Origin: Oncomelania hupensis | Lineage: Eukaryota > Mollusca > Gastropoda > Littorinimorpha > Pomatiopsidae | DNA: 64,000 bases | Direction of reading: 5' to 3' | Assembly (NCBI GenBank): GCA_036898135.1 | Contig: CM072512.1 | Coordinates: forward strand, 16,775,097 to 16,839,096 | Part shown: positions 45,747 through 57,894 of the stretch, piece by piece | How the letters are laid out: the number at the start of each line of letters is the position of its first letter | How positions within the stretch are numbered: position 1 is the stretch's first letter | The notes under the pieces: generated by a model | Told to the model about the DNA's origin: nothing | The model's database searches: none | The model's input: only the letters and a program-made list of their open reading frames with translations | Translations under genes and position numbers: made by a program

Positions 45747-47257
45747 TGTCATGAACTGGCTAGTTTTAACTCTGCCTATTACTATTCAGCCTTGTGTAGT
45801 AATTGTAACAGTAGAGAGTCAGTGTATTACACAGCAGCAATTAAGGAACACAGCGAGCTAGCCACACACAGCGCAGTGAGTCAGCACTTGAGCTTTGAAT
45901 CTGACCGTTTTAACCAATCAGAAGCAGGCTAAGCGGGTAGAGCAGTTCTGACTGTGTCAGAACCTACACACAGTTTGAATCAGTCGTGTGTGAGACGAGG
46001 AAGAGTGAACATCTACATAGATAGCTAGAGAAATCTCTTCACTCATAGACCAGGAAGCAGGACTTTAGAATCTTAGAATTCTCTCAAGTCATCACGGGCC
46101 TGAACTTGTCAAACAGGTAAATGAACACCCTTCTGTTTCATCGTGATATATTTATATTATTGTGGAAATTATGTTTGTGGAATTTGCTATGCATAAATGT
46201 GAATTGTTAATCCGAATTTGCGTGACCATGTGGAAAAGCCGAACACGTGGCGAAACACGACCGGTTGCGCCGCCATGTTGCATACCATACGGAACCACTG
46301 TTGTTTAACTTATATGTATGTTTGCAGACCAGTGACTGTACCACTGAATGTTTATAATATTATTAATTCTGTATGTGTATAGTTAGACACGATTGATATT
46401 TATGTATGTATAGGAATTTAGAGTTGAGATTCCAGTGGACCCCGGAAGTAGCAGAATGTTCGTCGCTTATGTATAGAGATGTGGAGCTATCACTGAGGGC
46501 TACTTTGGCTTTCAGTGAGACGCTCTGCACAAACCGATTATTCAGGGTTGTGCAGAATTTCGTCTCTTATATTACAGACGAGCAGGCGAGCTATCCTGTG
46601 CACCCCACTCCACAGAAACGACGAGTTGGCTGAGTAACCTTTACCGCACAAGTCGGAAAGAGCTACCTGGAAAAACACCCTGTCAGACCCCACAGCGTGG
46701 CAAGGGAACCCAACTACACAACGACACAGGTGGACTAGAAGCTACCTCACAGAAGGACTTCGCACGCACCATCTAGCAGTTAAGTGTAAAACCAAAGGTG
46801 CACTTAAACTGATCGAAACAGGACCACAGTAGTCCAACTCTTCAGAAACTGTAAAACGGACCACAGTAGTCCAATCTACATGAAAACTTATAGCAAGTGC
46901 CCGAGGAAGATATAACAGCTGCCTAGACTATCAGCGATCGAACTATTAGCAGTGACTGAGACATTTTAAGTTAGATTAATACTTAGAGAATCTTGTATAG
47001 AGTAGAAGAAATAAATGTGTGATTTTAACTGTTATCAAGTGGCTGGACTACATATGATTCATAGCCGTGTGAAAGCTAGTGTGACAGTAATCTTTTACCA
47101 TTTTTCTATCTATCTCTGTACCCCAACCTTAACACAGAACGAGCTAAACAAATAAATTTATTAAAGTAATTCATAGGGTGACTTACTAGCAGTTCCCACC
47201 GAATAAACGTGAGGGTCCATAATTCCATTGTGCAGAGCCCATAAACCCCACATGACA
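45747..47257 (-). mobile_element. Solo LTR, family T, copy 3
   Basis: 1511 bp, inverted relative to the copy at 25667-27201 and closely similar to it over its whole length. On its own strand it begins TGTCATG and ends CATGACA. CGCAA flanks both sides. No internal region is attached, so it is a solo LTR. The 75-codon frame inside is not a gene. Confidence 0.9.
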
Positions 47258-47262
47258 CGCAA

Positions 47263-48489
47263 ACACTTATATATTAACATCTTCATTTGATCATCCACTG
47301 TAGTAGAATTAAATAACGAATCCCACACGTGAAAGGACACGTGGAGAGACCCGGAAGTAAACAAGTTACGTCATTTTACGCTAGATGTACACAAGATATC
47401 ACAATAGAGAGCTTTAGTTCGACCAGCAAAACTTGGTTCGTAGTGATCCTTTTCGTTTCCGGATATACAATACTTCGTGCCTGCGGTTCTGAAGCGGCAG
47501 CTCCTTTAGTTGCAGACGAGGTTTATTTTCGTCCTTATCCAGGGGATGTAAATGTCATCATAACTCTCTAATTTGCGGAGGTTGTTTTTCGTCGAAAACG
47601 CACGAGTCTTTAGATTTGGTTCATCACGGGCTAAAACAGACACTTTTCCCAACGAAAGTTTAGTTGAAGTTTAAGATAGAGCATTGATAATTTTGTTCTT
47701 CTCCATTAAAAAAAAAAACAAAATTTTCTTTAATTTTTTTTAACAGAAATAAATTTGCGTTAAATACATGAATGATTATTTATTGCTCAGCTCAGACCCA
47801 AAAAAGTGGTATGCAGTTAAAAAAAATTACATACAACTGGAGTTAGAACCCATGTAATCTATGAAGACACTGAAAAAAAAAATCAAGAACAAATAATGTG
47901 ATTTGATTCGATATTTTATTAACAACAAGAATAGAGATATTAGACTAATTGTTTTGTTTTTTTCTAATCTGTCCTTGCAACACTCATTTACACACATTCC
48001 AAGCATTTTAACCCACGCACACTAACAAGACAAAGAAATTAAGCTAAGCATTCAAATACAGCAGCTAGAATAAAAAGAATCTCTCACATACACATTATGT
48101 ATATAATATACACATATTTACATAAATTCCCCCAAATTCTCCATTACAAATTTTGGGAAACTTTCATCACTCGAATCACTGCAGGAAGCCATATTCTTTT
48201 CACGATCTCAAATTTAATATGAACTGATGCAGGGTAGCCAATGTCTACATAGGCTAATCCAAACCGCCTCAAACTGGCTGCAACTGGGTCAAACCGGCTT
48301 CGCGCATAGGCACCTGTTGTTTGTGGTGGAAAACCAAACTGAAGTAAAGAAATTTTTAACCAAAAAAAATCGATAATCGTTACTTTTAATTTTTAATTCG
48401 TTGAAATTTCTTTAACTTTTTAAACACATTAACGCGTTAAATTTTCTTTAACCCAAAATTTAATTAGCTAAATTGTTAAATCGTTAAAT
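47263..48489. other. Unassigned AT-rich DNA
   Basis: Nothing recognised. Confidence 0.35.
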
Positions 48490-51115
48490 CTTCCAACCCT
48501 GCCCGTAACTCTAAAGTCGTTGAGGCACCACAGATGATGGTTTGACCAGCGTACTCCATCTTTCTCTGTCCTCAGCAGCCCTCATGGCTTCGTTCAGTGT
48601 CAAGCCAGTCTATTCTCGAATGTTGTCCTCCCACCTCTTTTTCTATCTCCCTCTTGTTCTGCCTCCTTGCACCGTGCCTTGCAGGATGTTCTTTGCAAGG
48701 CCTGATGCTCTGGTGACGTGGCATAACATCGGAGATTCCGTTTCTTCACAACTGTGGGCATGTCATCGTGTTATCCAATGGCTTGTGTGATGGTCTGTCG
48801 GACTTCGTTTTAGGTAATATGCTGGATATAGAAAATGCCCAGAAGTCTTCTGTAGCACCTCATCTCCATGCTGTTTATTCTTCGTTGTAGGTCTGCTGTG
48901 AGGGTCTATGTTTCGCAAGAGGGAGCGCAGCAGCCTTACCTTAGAGTGTAGACCGATGGATGGTCCTGTCTTTCCAAAATGAGCTTCAACATTGTCAGAG
49001 CAGCAGTTGTTTGTGTGATCCTAGATATGATCAAAGAACGTACAGCTTCACAAAGAAGGATCATAACGCCACACCACTATATAAAAAGTGATGACAGATG
49101 CGTTTGGCGCGCACCAAGCGGAGAGTCTGAACGCTCGTTGCAAGGGACGTAATCCTCTGCTTAGCAATACGTAAACAAACCTTGCCGCAGGACTTTTTTG
49201 AACCCTAAACATTATCCTTTTGTAGTAAAACGAACTCAAAAATGTTTTATTTATACAATAAAATACTTTTTTTTTTAAAATTCACATTAATTACCAAAGT
49301 TCAGTAAGTAGATTACCGTCCCCGGACACAGAAGCGTATAGGGATTACCAAAGCTGTTCGATTCGTGATTTTATGCAGACCTATCACACAGTAACTGACC
49401 AGCCAAAACGTGTGACATTAAAAACAAACACGGTGCTTGCCTTTATTATAGATTCATTAGTGCGCAATCACTTGTCAACAAACCTGTTAATTAATGCAAT
49501 TATTCAGTATTACTGAATTGCTCTTGTTGTGCAGTTATTGCCTTGTTTTCTCCTTTATATGAAAGTGTGAATCTGCCTATTGAGTGCATGACAGCGTGTG
49601 TATTAATTTGTGCTATAGGCCTACACAGGCAACAGGTGTTTTTTTTCTACTGAGAAAGCTCGAGTGCATTTATAACTTTTGTCTGAACTTGTTATAAAAT
49701 AACTTCATAATGCATTTCTGTGTAGCCTACTCAGGCCTGTATGTGTGCAACTGTATAATAGGCATATTTGCCGAGAAAAAGAAATCGGTGACCAGACATA
49801 TAATAAGACAGGAAAAAGAAATCAGTGACCAGACAGTTAAGAAGACGGACAAGCAAGTGAAAATGAACAAAAACAGTGTATTACTGAACTTGCATGTCAT
49901 TTAATTGTATTACAATACAACATGCAACAAATTGAAACATAGCCATGTAAAGTGCCAAAGCACAAAAACGTGCCCATAGTTAATTAATAAGAATTTAGAG
50001 AAGCAATATGAATTATTAGGAAATCTACACACACACACTTGATTCTGAAGAAACATTTTGATTTTAATAATTCACTTCACTTTTAAAAATTATGTTTCCT
50101 GGCAGGCTCGCCAAATTGTCATAATAATTATACCTGAAATTGATACGCAGGCAGGCTCGCCAAATTGTAATAAAGTGTTCTTCATCTTGCGTGTTTTAAA
50201 ATAATTATCTTTACTCTCAGAAGATTCCTACAAACTTGATATTAGTTTGTAAACAGTTTTTAATGTTTCAATTTCACGTATACACGCATTCATCAAAAGG
50301 CCTTTCTTATACAATCACTCAAGTTGAGATAGGGAGATAAACTAAAAACACTGAAGACGTAAAATACACAACAGTTGGAACGCAACAGCAATTTACATTT
50401 TGCTAATGTTATGGTTATCTTCTTCCTCACATAAGATAATAGAATAATAATTAAAACGGAATTAAAAAAAAACTATATTCAAGAAAACTTTAAGTCTTAT
50501 AGTAATAAAATAATAAGTAGCTGAACTTTAATATGAATTTATCTCATGCTTGCAACCTCCTGCAGCTTCACAAATGCTGTCCGCCATGTTCCCAACACTA
50601 GCCGGCTAGCAAAGCTTCCGACTTCCCGCTTGGGGGCGCTGGGTGCTTTCGATTTTGCACACTTTTGAGTTATGCACCTTCTTTGTGAAGCTGTACGTTC
50701 TTTGATATGATGTCCTGTCGGGACCCATTGTCTGATATAATGGCTCCTAAATATTTGAAGCTATGCACCGTGTTGAGAGCTTGTCCTTGCACTTTGATGT
50801 TCGTGTTGAGGCCGTTGGTGTTGTTGGTCATCATTTGATCTTCTCTGCACTTATTTCCATTCCATAGGCTCTGGAGGTGGTGTCAAGCCTCTGTACCCAC
50901 TGTTCAAGTTCTTGTTCCTTTCCAGGCAATCCATCAATGTCATCCGGAAAACGGAGGTTGGAGGTGGCTCTACCCCTTATGCTGACTGTGCCTTCGTGAT
51001 CTGCAAGGGCATTCTGACATGATGCGCTCCAGGAAGATGTTGAGAGTTTTGCAGAGAGTAGGCATCCTTGACGCACGCCGATTGTTGTTCTGAACTAGTT
51101 CCCAATGCTTGGGAG
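48490..51115 (-). mobile_element. RTE-type LINE copy H, split by a TIR element
   Basis: The 3' part is 48490-49031 and the 5' part 50712-51115, both minus strand. They join across ATATGAT. The 5' part includes IRGRATSNLRFPDDIDGLPG (the catalytic FADD reads FPDD) and RQGCLLS. The 3' part encodes the C-terminal domain with many frame breaks. The pentamer tail has been lost. Confidence 0.85.
49032..50704. mobile_element. 1.67-kb TIR DNA element, non-autonomous
   Basis: Ends are inverted repeats of at least 28 bp beginning CAAAGAACGTACAGCTTCAC. ATATGAT lies directly on both sides (49025-49031, 50705-50711). It is inserted in RTE copy H, whose sequence is restored if the element and one repeat are removed. 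No transposase is recognised. 50103-50170 holds a tandem GGCAGGCTCGCCAAATTGT repeat (47-bp period). Superfamily uncertain: CAAAG ends would suit hAT, but an 8-bp duplication would then be expected. Confidence 0.8.
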
Positions 51116-52670
51116 TGGCAAGTACCTGACTTCTGGTGCCAAACTTGTTTAATGCCCCAGAGGTTAAAGTTATACATGCAAAGTTCGTCTTTGAGCGCTC
51201 ATAGATACTACCAAAACTGTAGCATCGAACAGTAGTAGTATTAGCGGGGAAGAAAACTTAATGTTGTCTATCTAGTCTAATGTAGTATTTTTTTAAAACT
51301 TACATTTCAAAAAGTTTATACTTCGTACAATTTTTAAAAAAAAAATCCGGGACAGCTCTTAGCTCAACTAATCTAATCTTTTGGAAAGATAGCAAGGGAT
51401 ACTACTTAATTGCTGCAAAGAACGAGAACTGATCTAATCCGACTGAAAGTATAGAAAACACGCAATCCGTTATTATGGAAATATAGAGAAGGGAGGTAGA
51501 GAGATTCAAAAACGCGGTAATCGGGGTGGGGTCATTATATTAAGGGAAAACAGTTGCTGTTGTTTTTTTCTACATTGATCGCGAAGTAAACAAAATGAAT
51601 TCGCCGTGCTAAAAAGATGATTGATTTGAGATGAGAATCCTCTCCAGGCAAATCAGTTTAGGATAGAACTAGAAGGCGGCGAATCCTTGTTAACGCTAAC
51701 GCAGGCAATACAATCTCTGGTGGTATCGGTGATGGTGATGGTGATGATTGTTTGTGCCCCAGTGGCGATATAAAAGAGGACTGGGAGTATGAAGTTGAGA
51801 AGAGCAAGCTATGCATTTTGTTCTTGTCCCTAATCATGTCTGCAGCGGAAACCCTTTCTATTTTTATGGCGTCTATACGTGTGTATATATGTGTCAATGT
51901 TTGGACGCTCATGTGTGCGTGCACCTGTATAAGTGTGTATGTATATGTGTGTTTGTGTGAGAGAGAGAGAGTGTGTGTGAGTGTTCTATTTACGTGTGTT
52001 TGCGAACGTGCGTGTCTGTAAATGAGTGTGCGTGTAAAGCACCGTAAGGCTAATGTTACGAACCATTACATGTTGTGAGCAGTGACGTACACAAAAAATG
52101 ACAAGGAAGCAGGAGATAAAAAATAGGATGGTGAATCGATAGGGGCTGAGTGAGAGTCTGGTTAAGGCGGAGCCTCTAAGCCATCCAAGATTATTGAAAT
52201 AATAAGAAGTGCTAGCTGATCAATTTTGGTTTTCCCCGGGCTCGTCAACATTATATCTTTCTGTACCCGATGTGCTGTGTGTGTGTGGGTGTGTGTGTGT
52301 GTGTGTGTGTGTGTCAGTGTGTGTATATCAGAATGCGTGTGTGTGTTTGTGTGTGTATGTGTGACCCGCCTGTGCGCGTAGATATAAACTATTCAGTTCT
52401 TAGTGTTAAAAAAAACGTTTTGCTCAAATGAAACGCACAAGCATTGACTTGGATTTCATTTAAATTATAAATTCCATTTGGATAGTTAGTTTATTTGTCA
52501 AGTTCTTTTACCTTAAATTTCCTCGCGCAGGAGTTTATTATTTGAGTTCATCAATGAAAATACTTATTGTCCTTTTGAAAGAGAGGCGCTTCTACAAAAA
52601 GACTCACGTAGGGCCACGAATGCGTGTTAATTACCTTTCCATTATTTGTCGGTTTCCAATTCTACCATCC

Positions 52671-52673
<3 letters not shown>
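51116..52673. other. Unassigned DNA
   Basis: Short (GT)n at 52277-52318; nothing else recognised. Confidence 0.35.

Positions 52674-52760
<87 letters not shown>
52674..52760. repeat. (GA)n microsatellite
   Basis: About 43 GA units with one GG interruption. Confidence 0.96.
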
Positions 52761-52763
<3 letters not shown>

Positions 52764-53232
52764 TCGGCTTTCGAACTGCTGCTGATGATGATGTCCACTT
52801 GAACAGCACAGGTAGGGATCTACCCATTTGCTTGATGTTAAGTATGAGAATCTGTGCAGCAAAAACGATGGGTGATGATATATATTATTCACACCGTCAT
52901 TGGTACGAGAAGGGCTCTTACTGAGAAGTTCTTCGTGTCCAGCGTGCGTGTTAACTGCCCATGAAGTATGCATTTGTCTGTCTCTGTGCGCTAATCCTCT
53001 CAAGGGACCTTTGCCCGCTCTCCGCCAAATGTCCTTGTCACACTCAGTTGAGGTGCAGCTCTGTCATTGTGTGACAAGCAGAGAAGGTCTTTTGTGACTG
53101 CGCCAGTTTATTGAGACGATTGTGATCTGCATCTGGACAGCTAGTGACTACGAGAGAACAGGAGTAGAGCGTGGAAGTAAAAAAAGAATGTCCGATGTCG
53201 TTCTGTAGACAAGAATAATTTATTGTATGTAT
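52761..53232. other. Unassigned DNA
   Basis: Nothing recognised. Confidence 0.35.
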
Positions 53233-53367
<135 letters not shown>

Positions 53368-53370
53368 CCA

Positions 53371-53437
53371 TCATCATCTGTTGTGCCCCTACGACCTTCG
53401 AGTTACGGGATGGGATAGGACAGGGTTGGATAGGATT
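53371..53437 (+). mobile_element. Ultra-short RTE-type LINE 3' end (copy G)
   Basis: TCATCTGTTGTGCCCCTACG, then ACCTTCGAGTTACGGGAT and degraded pentamers: the last ~65 bp of the RTE family, directly beside the (AT)n array. Confidence 0.8.
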
Positions 53438-53517
53438 ATTATGCCGGGAAAGACAAGCTCACAGACACGCATTCGCACACGCCGTAAAACTCGCACCGAG
53501 ATAGAGTATGGGTGGGT

Positions 53518-53518
<1 letters not shown>

Positions 53519-53603
<85 letters not shown>

Positions 53604-53643
53604 CAGAGAGAGAGAGAGATAGAGAGAGGGAGGGAGAGAGAGA
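53519..53643. repeat. (GT)n-(GA)n compound microsatellite
   Basis: GT then GA dinucleotide arrays with CA interruptions. Confidence 0.95.
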
Positions 53644-53771
53644 TCCAGTTCCTAAAATCAAACTGGCGCAATCAGCATTAATGTTTTTGTCAACGTCTGG
53701 TTATTTTGACAAAATTAATGTGTCTCTCACCGCTTCATGAAAATCCGCCATGCAGACATGATCATTTAAAT

Positions 53772-54030
53772 CCTATCCTATCCTATCCCATAACTCGGGG
53801 GTCGTAGGGGCACCACAGATGATCGTTTAACCAGCGTACTCCATCTTTCCCTGTCCTCAGCAACCCTGTATCAAACCAGTCCATTCTCGAATGTTGTCCT
53901 CCCACCTCTTTTTCGGCCTCCCTCTTCTTCTACCTCCTTGCACTGTGCCTTGCAGGATGGTCTTTGCAAGACCTGATGATCTGGTGACGTGGTCATACCA
54001 TCGGAGTTTACGTTTTTTCACCACTTTGAG
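53772..54030 (-). mobile_element. RTE-type LINE copy F with target duplication
   Basis: CATTTAAAT flanks it at 53763-53771 and 54031-54039. It is 259 bp: three TCCTA pentamers, then the 3' part of the C-terminal domain on the minus strand. A small internal deletion removes part of the LTLSEAMR codons. Confidence 0.9.
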
Positions 54031-54039
54031 CATTTAAAT

Positions 54040-54398
54040 GGTGGGATAAAAAGTCTGTCGAAAGGGGATTTTGAATATCGCTGTACCAGAATGGATACTG
54101 AACACTCGAGAGAGCACTGTAGCTACGGCTTCAAAAGGAGGAGGAAGGATTGGAGAGGAGGATGAAAAAAATAAGAAATTTTACGAACAGAGGAAGGTAG
54201 AGAAGAAGAATGAGGAGAAAGAAGGACAGGAGGAAGAGAGGAGGACGCATGTTACAAAATCGAAACTTTGTGACAAAAGAAAACTTTTTTGATCTGTATC
54301 CCCTTTCTCTCATACAGGGAAGTGCCCTTAGGATGCCCGTTCCTAGATTCCGGGGAATAGCGCTGTATAAATCTTTGTTAGGCTGTTATTTTGGTAGA
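54040..54398. other. Unassigned DNA ending in a possible retroposon tail
   Basis: No gene seen. GGAATAGCGCTGTATAAATC at about 54354-54373 resembles a CR1/L2-type 3' end. Confidence 0.35.
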
Positions 54399-54695
54399 AG
54401 GTAAAGGTGAAAGTAGTCCCATAGCCATGTGGTCGTAGGGGAGCGTGATGTTGGAGATCACACTTATTTTGGGCCAGCGTAATGAGGGTGATGCCCATCT
54501 CTCTCCCTCACTGCTTTACCTTCCCCACCCTTAAGAGAGTAGGTACTCAGTCACAGTTGAGTCAACTGGGGGCGTTGTTATTTGTCGCTTCACGTTTTGC
54601 GGCCACCCATCCAAGTGCTAACCGCCCTGGACGGTGCTTAACTTGCGACACAGTAGCGAGTGCTCCAACCACTGCGCTATCCGACACCCCGGTAT
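54399..54695 (-). mobile_element. SINE family S3 with tRNA-like plus 5S rRNA-like head
   Basis: On the minus strand the head begins GGGGTGTCGGATAGCGCAGT (tRNA A-box context, 54643-54690). It runs straight into 54599-54642, which matches the 5S rRNA internal control region: GTTAAGCACCGTC, then GGTTAGCACTTGGATGGGTG and GCCGC. By eye about 38 of 44 positions agree with animal 5S rRNA. No tRNA B box is present between them. The body (CAGTTGACTCAACTGTGACT onward) is shared with 28408-28600. The 3' end has TTTACC repeats. Confidence 0.75.
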
Positions 54696-54805
54696 TCTGG
54701 TATATATTACAGTTTTTCTGCTGTCACCCTGGATAACAAAACAGAGACACGAAAATGGCCATTATTACAAGAGACGCCATGCAATGAGTCCTCGATACAC
54801 GTACG

Positions 54806-54838
<33 letters not shown>

Positions 54839-55746
54839 TTGTGTGTTGCGCCAGTCCATATTTCTCCAATAAAGGATCTTTTGTTGTTGTTGTCGGATAT
54901 ATAACATTATTTTGTTTTCTGTCCGGGTCTTCTTTTCACCAGTAGAAATAAGTAATTTCAGTCGAAAACTTGGTTCATACTTTTCCCTGCCAAGGGAATG
55001 GACACACAGCATAGTTTATGTCTGTAAGAGCCAATTTTCCCCATATCAACCTTGCTTGGCACATCAACTATGAAATGTCGCGTTACTCGTAAACCGTATA
55101 ATGTTCTCTTTAGTAGGCGATGTATTAATTGAAACATCCGCAAGTAGTGGCATGAATCATAACGTCATATTAGGGAAGTTGCCGTGTTTATGGCTCGCAG
55201 TCAAAAGTTATCCTTGTTAAGGAACTGATAATGTGTTTTTCGCCTTTTAGAGTTTTGACTGATGAACTGAGATAGTGAACAGTTTCGTGAGCCTGACTTC
55301 ATACGTGGTATCATCAACCCTAGTAGATACGATTTTGAGACACCCCTAGTGCGGAGAATTCGGAGCCGGCCATAAGAAATGTTAGGATTTACCATAGAGA
55401 GCAGGGTAACGAAGGTAAGGCCCAAAGAATCTGAATAAGGGATCACTCCAATCACCTAGCGCATTCGAGCACAAAATGGCGAGCCTCTTCTCTTCTAATC
55501 AAGCGAGTCGGCGAGATCCAATCTGATTTCTTTGCAGAGTGCGCGATCCCAGTCTTTCCCAGTATAGAAGTGAGGTGGGTTAGGCGTATAGCATCAGACA
55601 GTATTCCCAGCAACCGCTTCAAGAGTGGTGGTGGAACTAGGGAGTGGGGTGGGGGGGGTGTAATGCCGCTGCTAGATCCAAATACCGTTTATCCAGTATT
55701 TATGGACCCAAGCAAGCGCTTGATTTGAAAAGACAATGAATCATTA
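54696..55746. other. Unassigned DNA
   Basis: (GT)n at 54803-54845; nothing else recognised. Confidence 0.35.
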
Positions 55747-55748
55747 TA

Positions 55749-56124
55749 CAGGGTGTTCCAAAAGTCTTGGGCAAATTTGAAGTCCCCATATCTCAATTAC
55801 TATGAATGGTAGTAAGATAAAAGTTGTGCCATTTTAAAGCTAATTACATTAAGTTTTTTGTACAGCTGTTGATTTTTTATTTCTTTTCAGACCCATTAAT
55901 GGCGTTCACTCAACCAGAAAATGCTGGGACGCGTTTGGCAAGAATTTGACTATCGGCTTGATGTGTGTCGTGTGACCAATGGTGCTCTCATTGAACATCT
56001 TTGAACATTCCATGTAAAAATTGAAATTACAAGCTTTCTGAATTTACCAGATGCGTTTTTATATCCTTAATAGTTTCGGAAATATTCAATGTCAAAATGT
56101 GCCCAAGACTTTTGGAACACCCTG
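55749..56124 (+). mobile_element. Tc1/mariner-type MITE with transposase remnant
   Basis: Inverted ends CAGGGTGTTCCAAAAGTCTT (about 26 bp) with TA on both sides (55747-55748, 56125-56126). Inside, 55921-56004 codes MLGRVWQEFDYRLDVCRVTN and then GALIEHL-stop. This resembles the C-terminal tail of mariner-like transposases, with a one-base frameshift just upstream. It is therefore an internally deleted copy of an autonomous element. Confidence 0.85.
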
Positions 56125-56126
56125 TA

Positions 56127-57416
56127 TGTCTAGATGCAGGTTTAACTTATAACACATTTTGCCGTTTAAAGAATATATCGCTTCTTTGATAAAGCGATTA
56201 AAGTTGTGTGCATAAGGTTTCAGAATGTAATGGACTTTGTACTCCTCATAGAGTTATAAAGAGTCTTTGCTGTGTGTGGGGTAAGATTACGGCCTACAAA
56301 CCATCAACGCAATCCAATTTTAATAGGCAATTTCACGTGTTGTTATCGTGTTCTTTTCCATGCAGAATAAACAGAAATAATAAGCGTGCATTCTTACCTG
56401 TCCTCATCTCTCTGAAATCCAAAGAAAGAAAGTTTCTCGCACTGTTGTTTGTAGCGGGCATTATGACATGCAGTCGCACTGCAAGCATCGCCTCCGGCGC
56501 GTTGATTGCGTTTCTTCGGTATCGTAATTTTTGTTTATGACGGTGAAAAGGGACTTTTACGCTTGCTGAATTTTTTTTGGTTTAGGCGCGAGTGACAAAT
56601 CTTATATTGCAAAATCCTTGATGCTATATACGAGCCTTTCTTCGAAATCAGATTCAAGAAGCGGACCTCTGTAACCAATATAAACGCTCAGATTTTACAC
56701 ATTCTTCTACCTATCCTCATCTCATTTCACTTCCTCGGCCTTCCTGGTCGTTGGAGGAACACGAGGGCAGAAGAAAGCGGACTCCCTTCTCCATAGCGTT
56801 CTGTTGGCAACTATTGACAATTGGTCATACTCTCCATTCCTTGACAGTTCGGTCCAGTTCTTTCTCTGGCACACGACCCTCCCTTGAAGGATATTCTTGT
56901 AATAAGAAACACATATGTACATAAACCAAATGAATGCTAATTTCGACAAACACAAGACAAAACGACACAATGCAAATTTTCGAGCTAAGCTGTTCTTGAC
57001 GCGAACAAAACACAAGAGACAACAAAAAAATATACTCCAAGAAAGAATGGAGGTCTGTTGGGAAGTATTGTTGTGTTGTGTCTTGGCGAACCTTTGACTA
57101 GTTCTAATTCTGAACTATATTAATGTATTCTAAGTTAATTCTGAGAATACAATACTTCACAGACTATTTTTCTATTTATCCGGATCGGGTCAGTGGGTGA
57201 CGGGTTTCATCACTGCTCACCCTGTGAACTGCTAGCCTTAACAAGTTACACACCTGTTCAGTTAAGTTCAATTAATTTGACGTCTGTTCACACTGGGTAT
57301 TATTAGATACGAACTCACGCACACCCCCCCCCCCACACACACACACCCCACACACACCCTCACACACACTCTCACATTCACAAACACATACACACAACAA
57401 CAACAACATCAACAAC

Positions 57417-57417
<1 letters not shown>
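56127..57417. other. Unassigned DNA
   Basis: The 110-codon plus-strand frame at 56208-56540 has no recognised domain and I do not call it a gene. Confidence 0.35.

Positions 57418-57479
<62 letters not shown>
57418..57479. repeat. (AAT)n microsatellite
   Basis: About 20 AAT units. Confidence 0.95.
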
Positions 57480-57480
<1 letters not shown>

Positions 57481-57710
57481 GATGCTATAAACGTGCTTTT
57501 CCTCAAATCACCAATCTATCTCAAAGCATGGCGATCTGTAGCAACGTACACGCTCACACGTACTACCCACTCGCACACACACACAACAAACACATTTTAT
57601 CACTCAAACATGTGATGTAAAGGCAGATAGATCGCTATTAGAAGATGGATAGGAGATTAATTTTTTATGTTTTTGAAATTTTTATATTAACTGCATCCAA
57701 TACTATTATT

Positions 57711-57868
57711 GAAGGGAGGGAGGAAACCGGAGTACCCGAAGAAAACCCTCGGTGACCTCAATAGTCTCGTACCTAAGTCACATCAGTTCGCCCCTTGCGG
57801 GAATCGAACCCGCGACCTTCGGTATAAGAAACCGACGACTAATCCACCGCCGCTACGAGGCCACCCCA
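57711..57868 (-). mobile_element. tRNA-Lys-like SINE, family S4
   Basis: On the minus strand: GGGGTGGCCTCGTAGCGGCG, an anticodon stem TCGGT/ACCGA around loop TTCTTAT (anticodon CTT, Lys), a T stem GCGGG/CCCGC around TTCGATT, and B box GGTTCGATTCC at 57800-57810. A short body with CGGGTACTCCGGTTTCCTCC follows, a block I recall from SINEs of many invertebrates. The acceptor stem is not tRNA-like and there is a SINE body, so this is not a tRNA gene. Confidence 0.82.
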
Positions 57869-57894
57869 GTTATGATAATAATTGAGGAAATCGA

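Noticed and set aside
46406..46633. 75-codon frame
   Set aside because: Lies in a solo LTR, is not recognised, and no equivalent was noted in the other two copies.
54599..54642. 5S rRNA gene
   Set aside because: Only about 44 nt of the internal region match; the 5' and 3' thirds of 5S are missing and the block is in a SINE.
56208..56540. 110-codon frame
   Set aside because: Composition and context give no coding support; no recognised motif.
57790..57868. tRNA-Lys gene
   Set aside because: Anticodon and T stems are good, but the acceptor stem does not pair and a SINE body follows.
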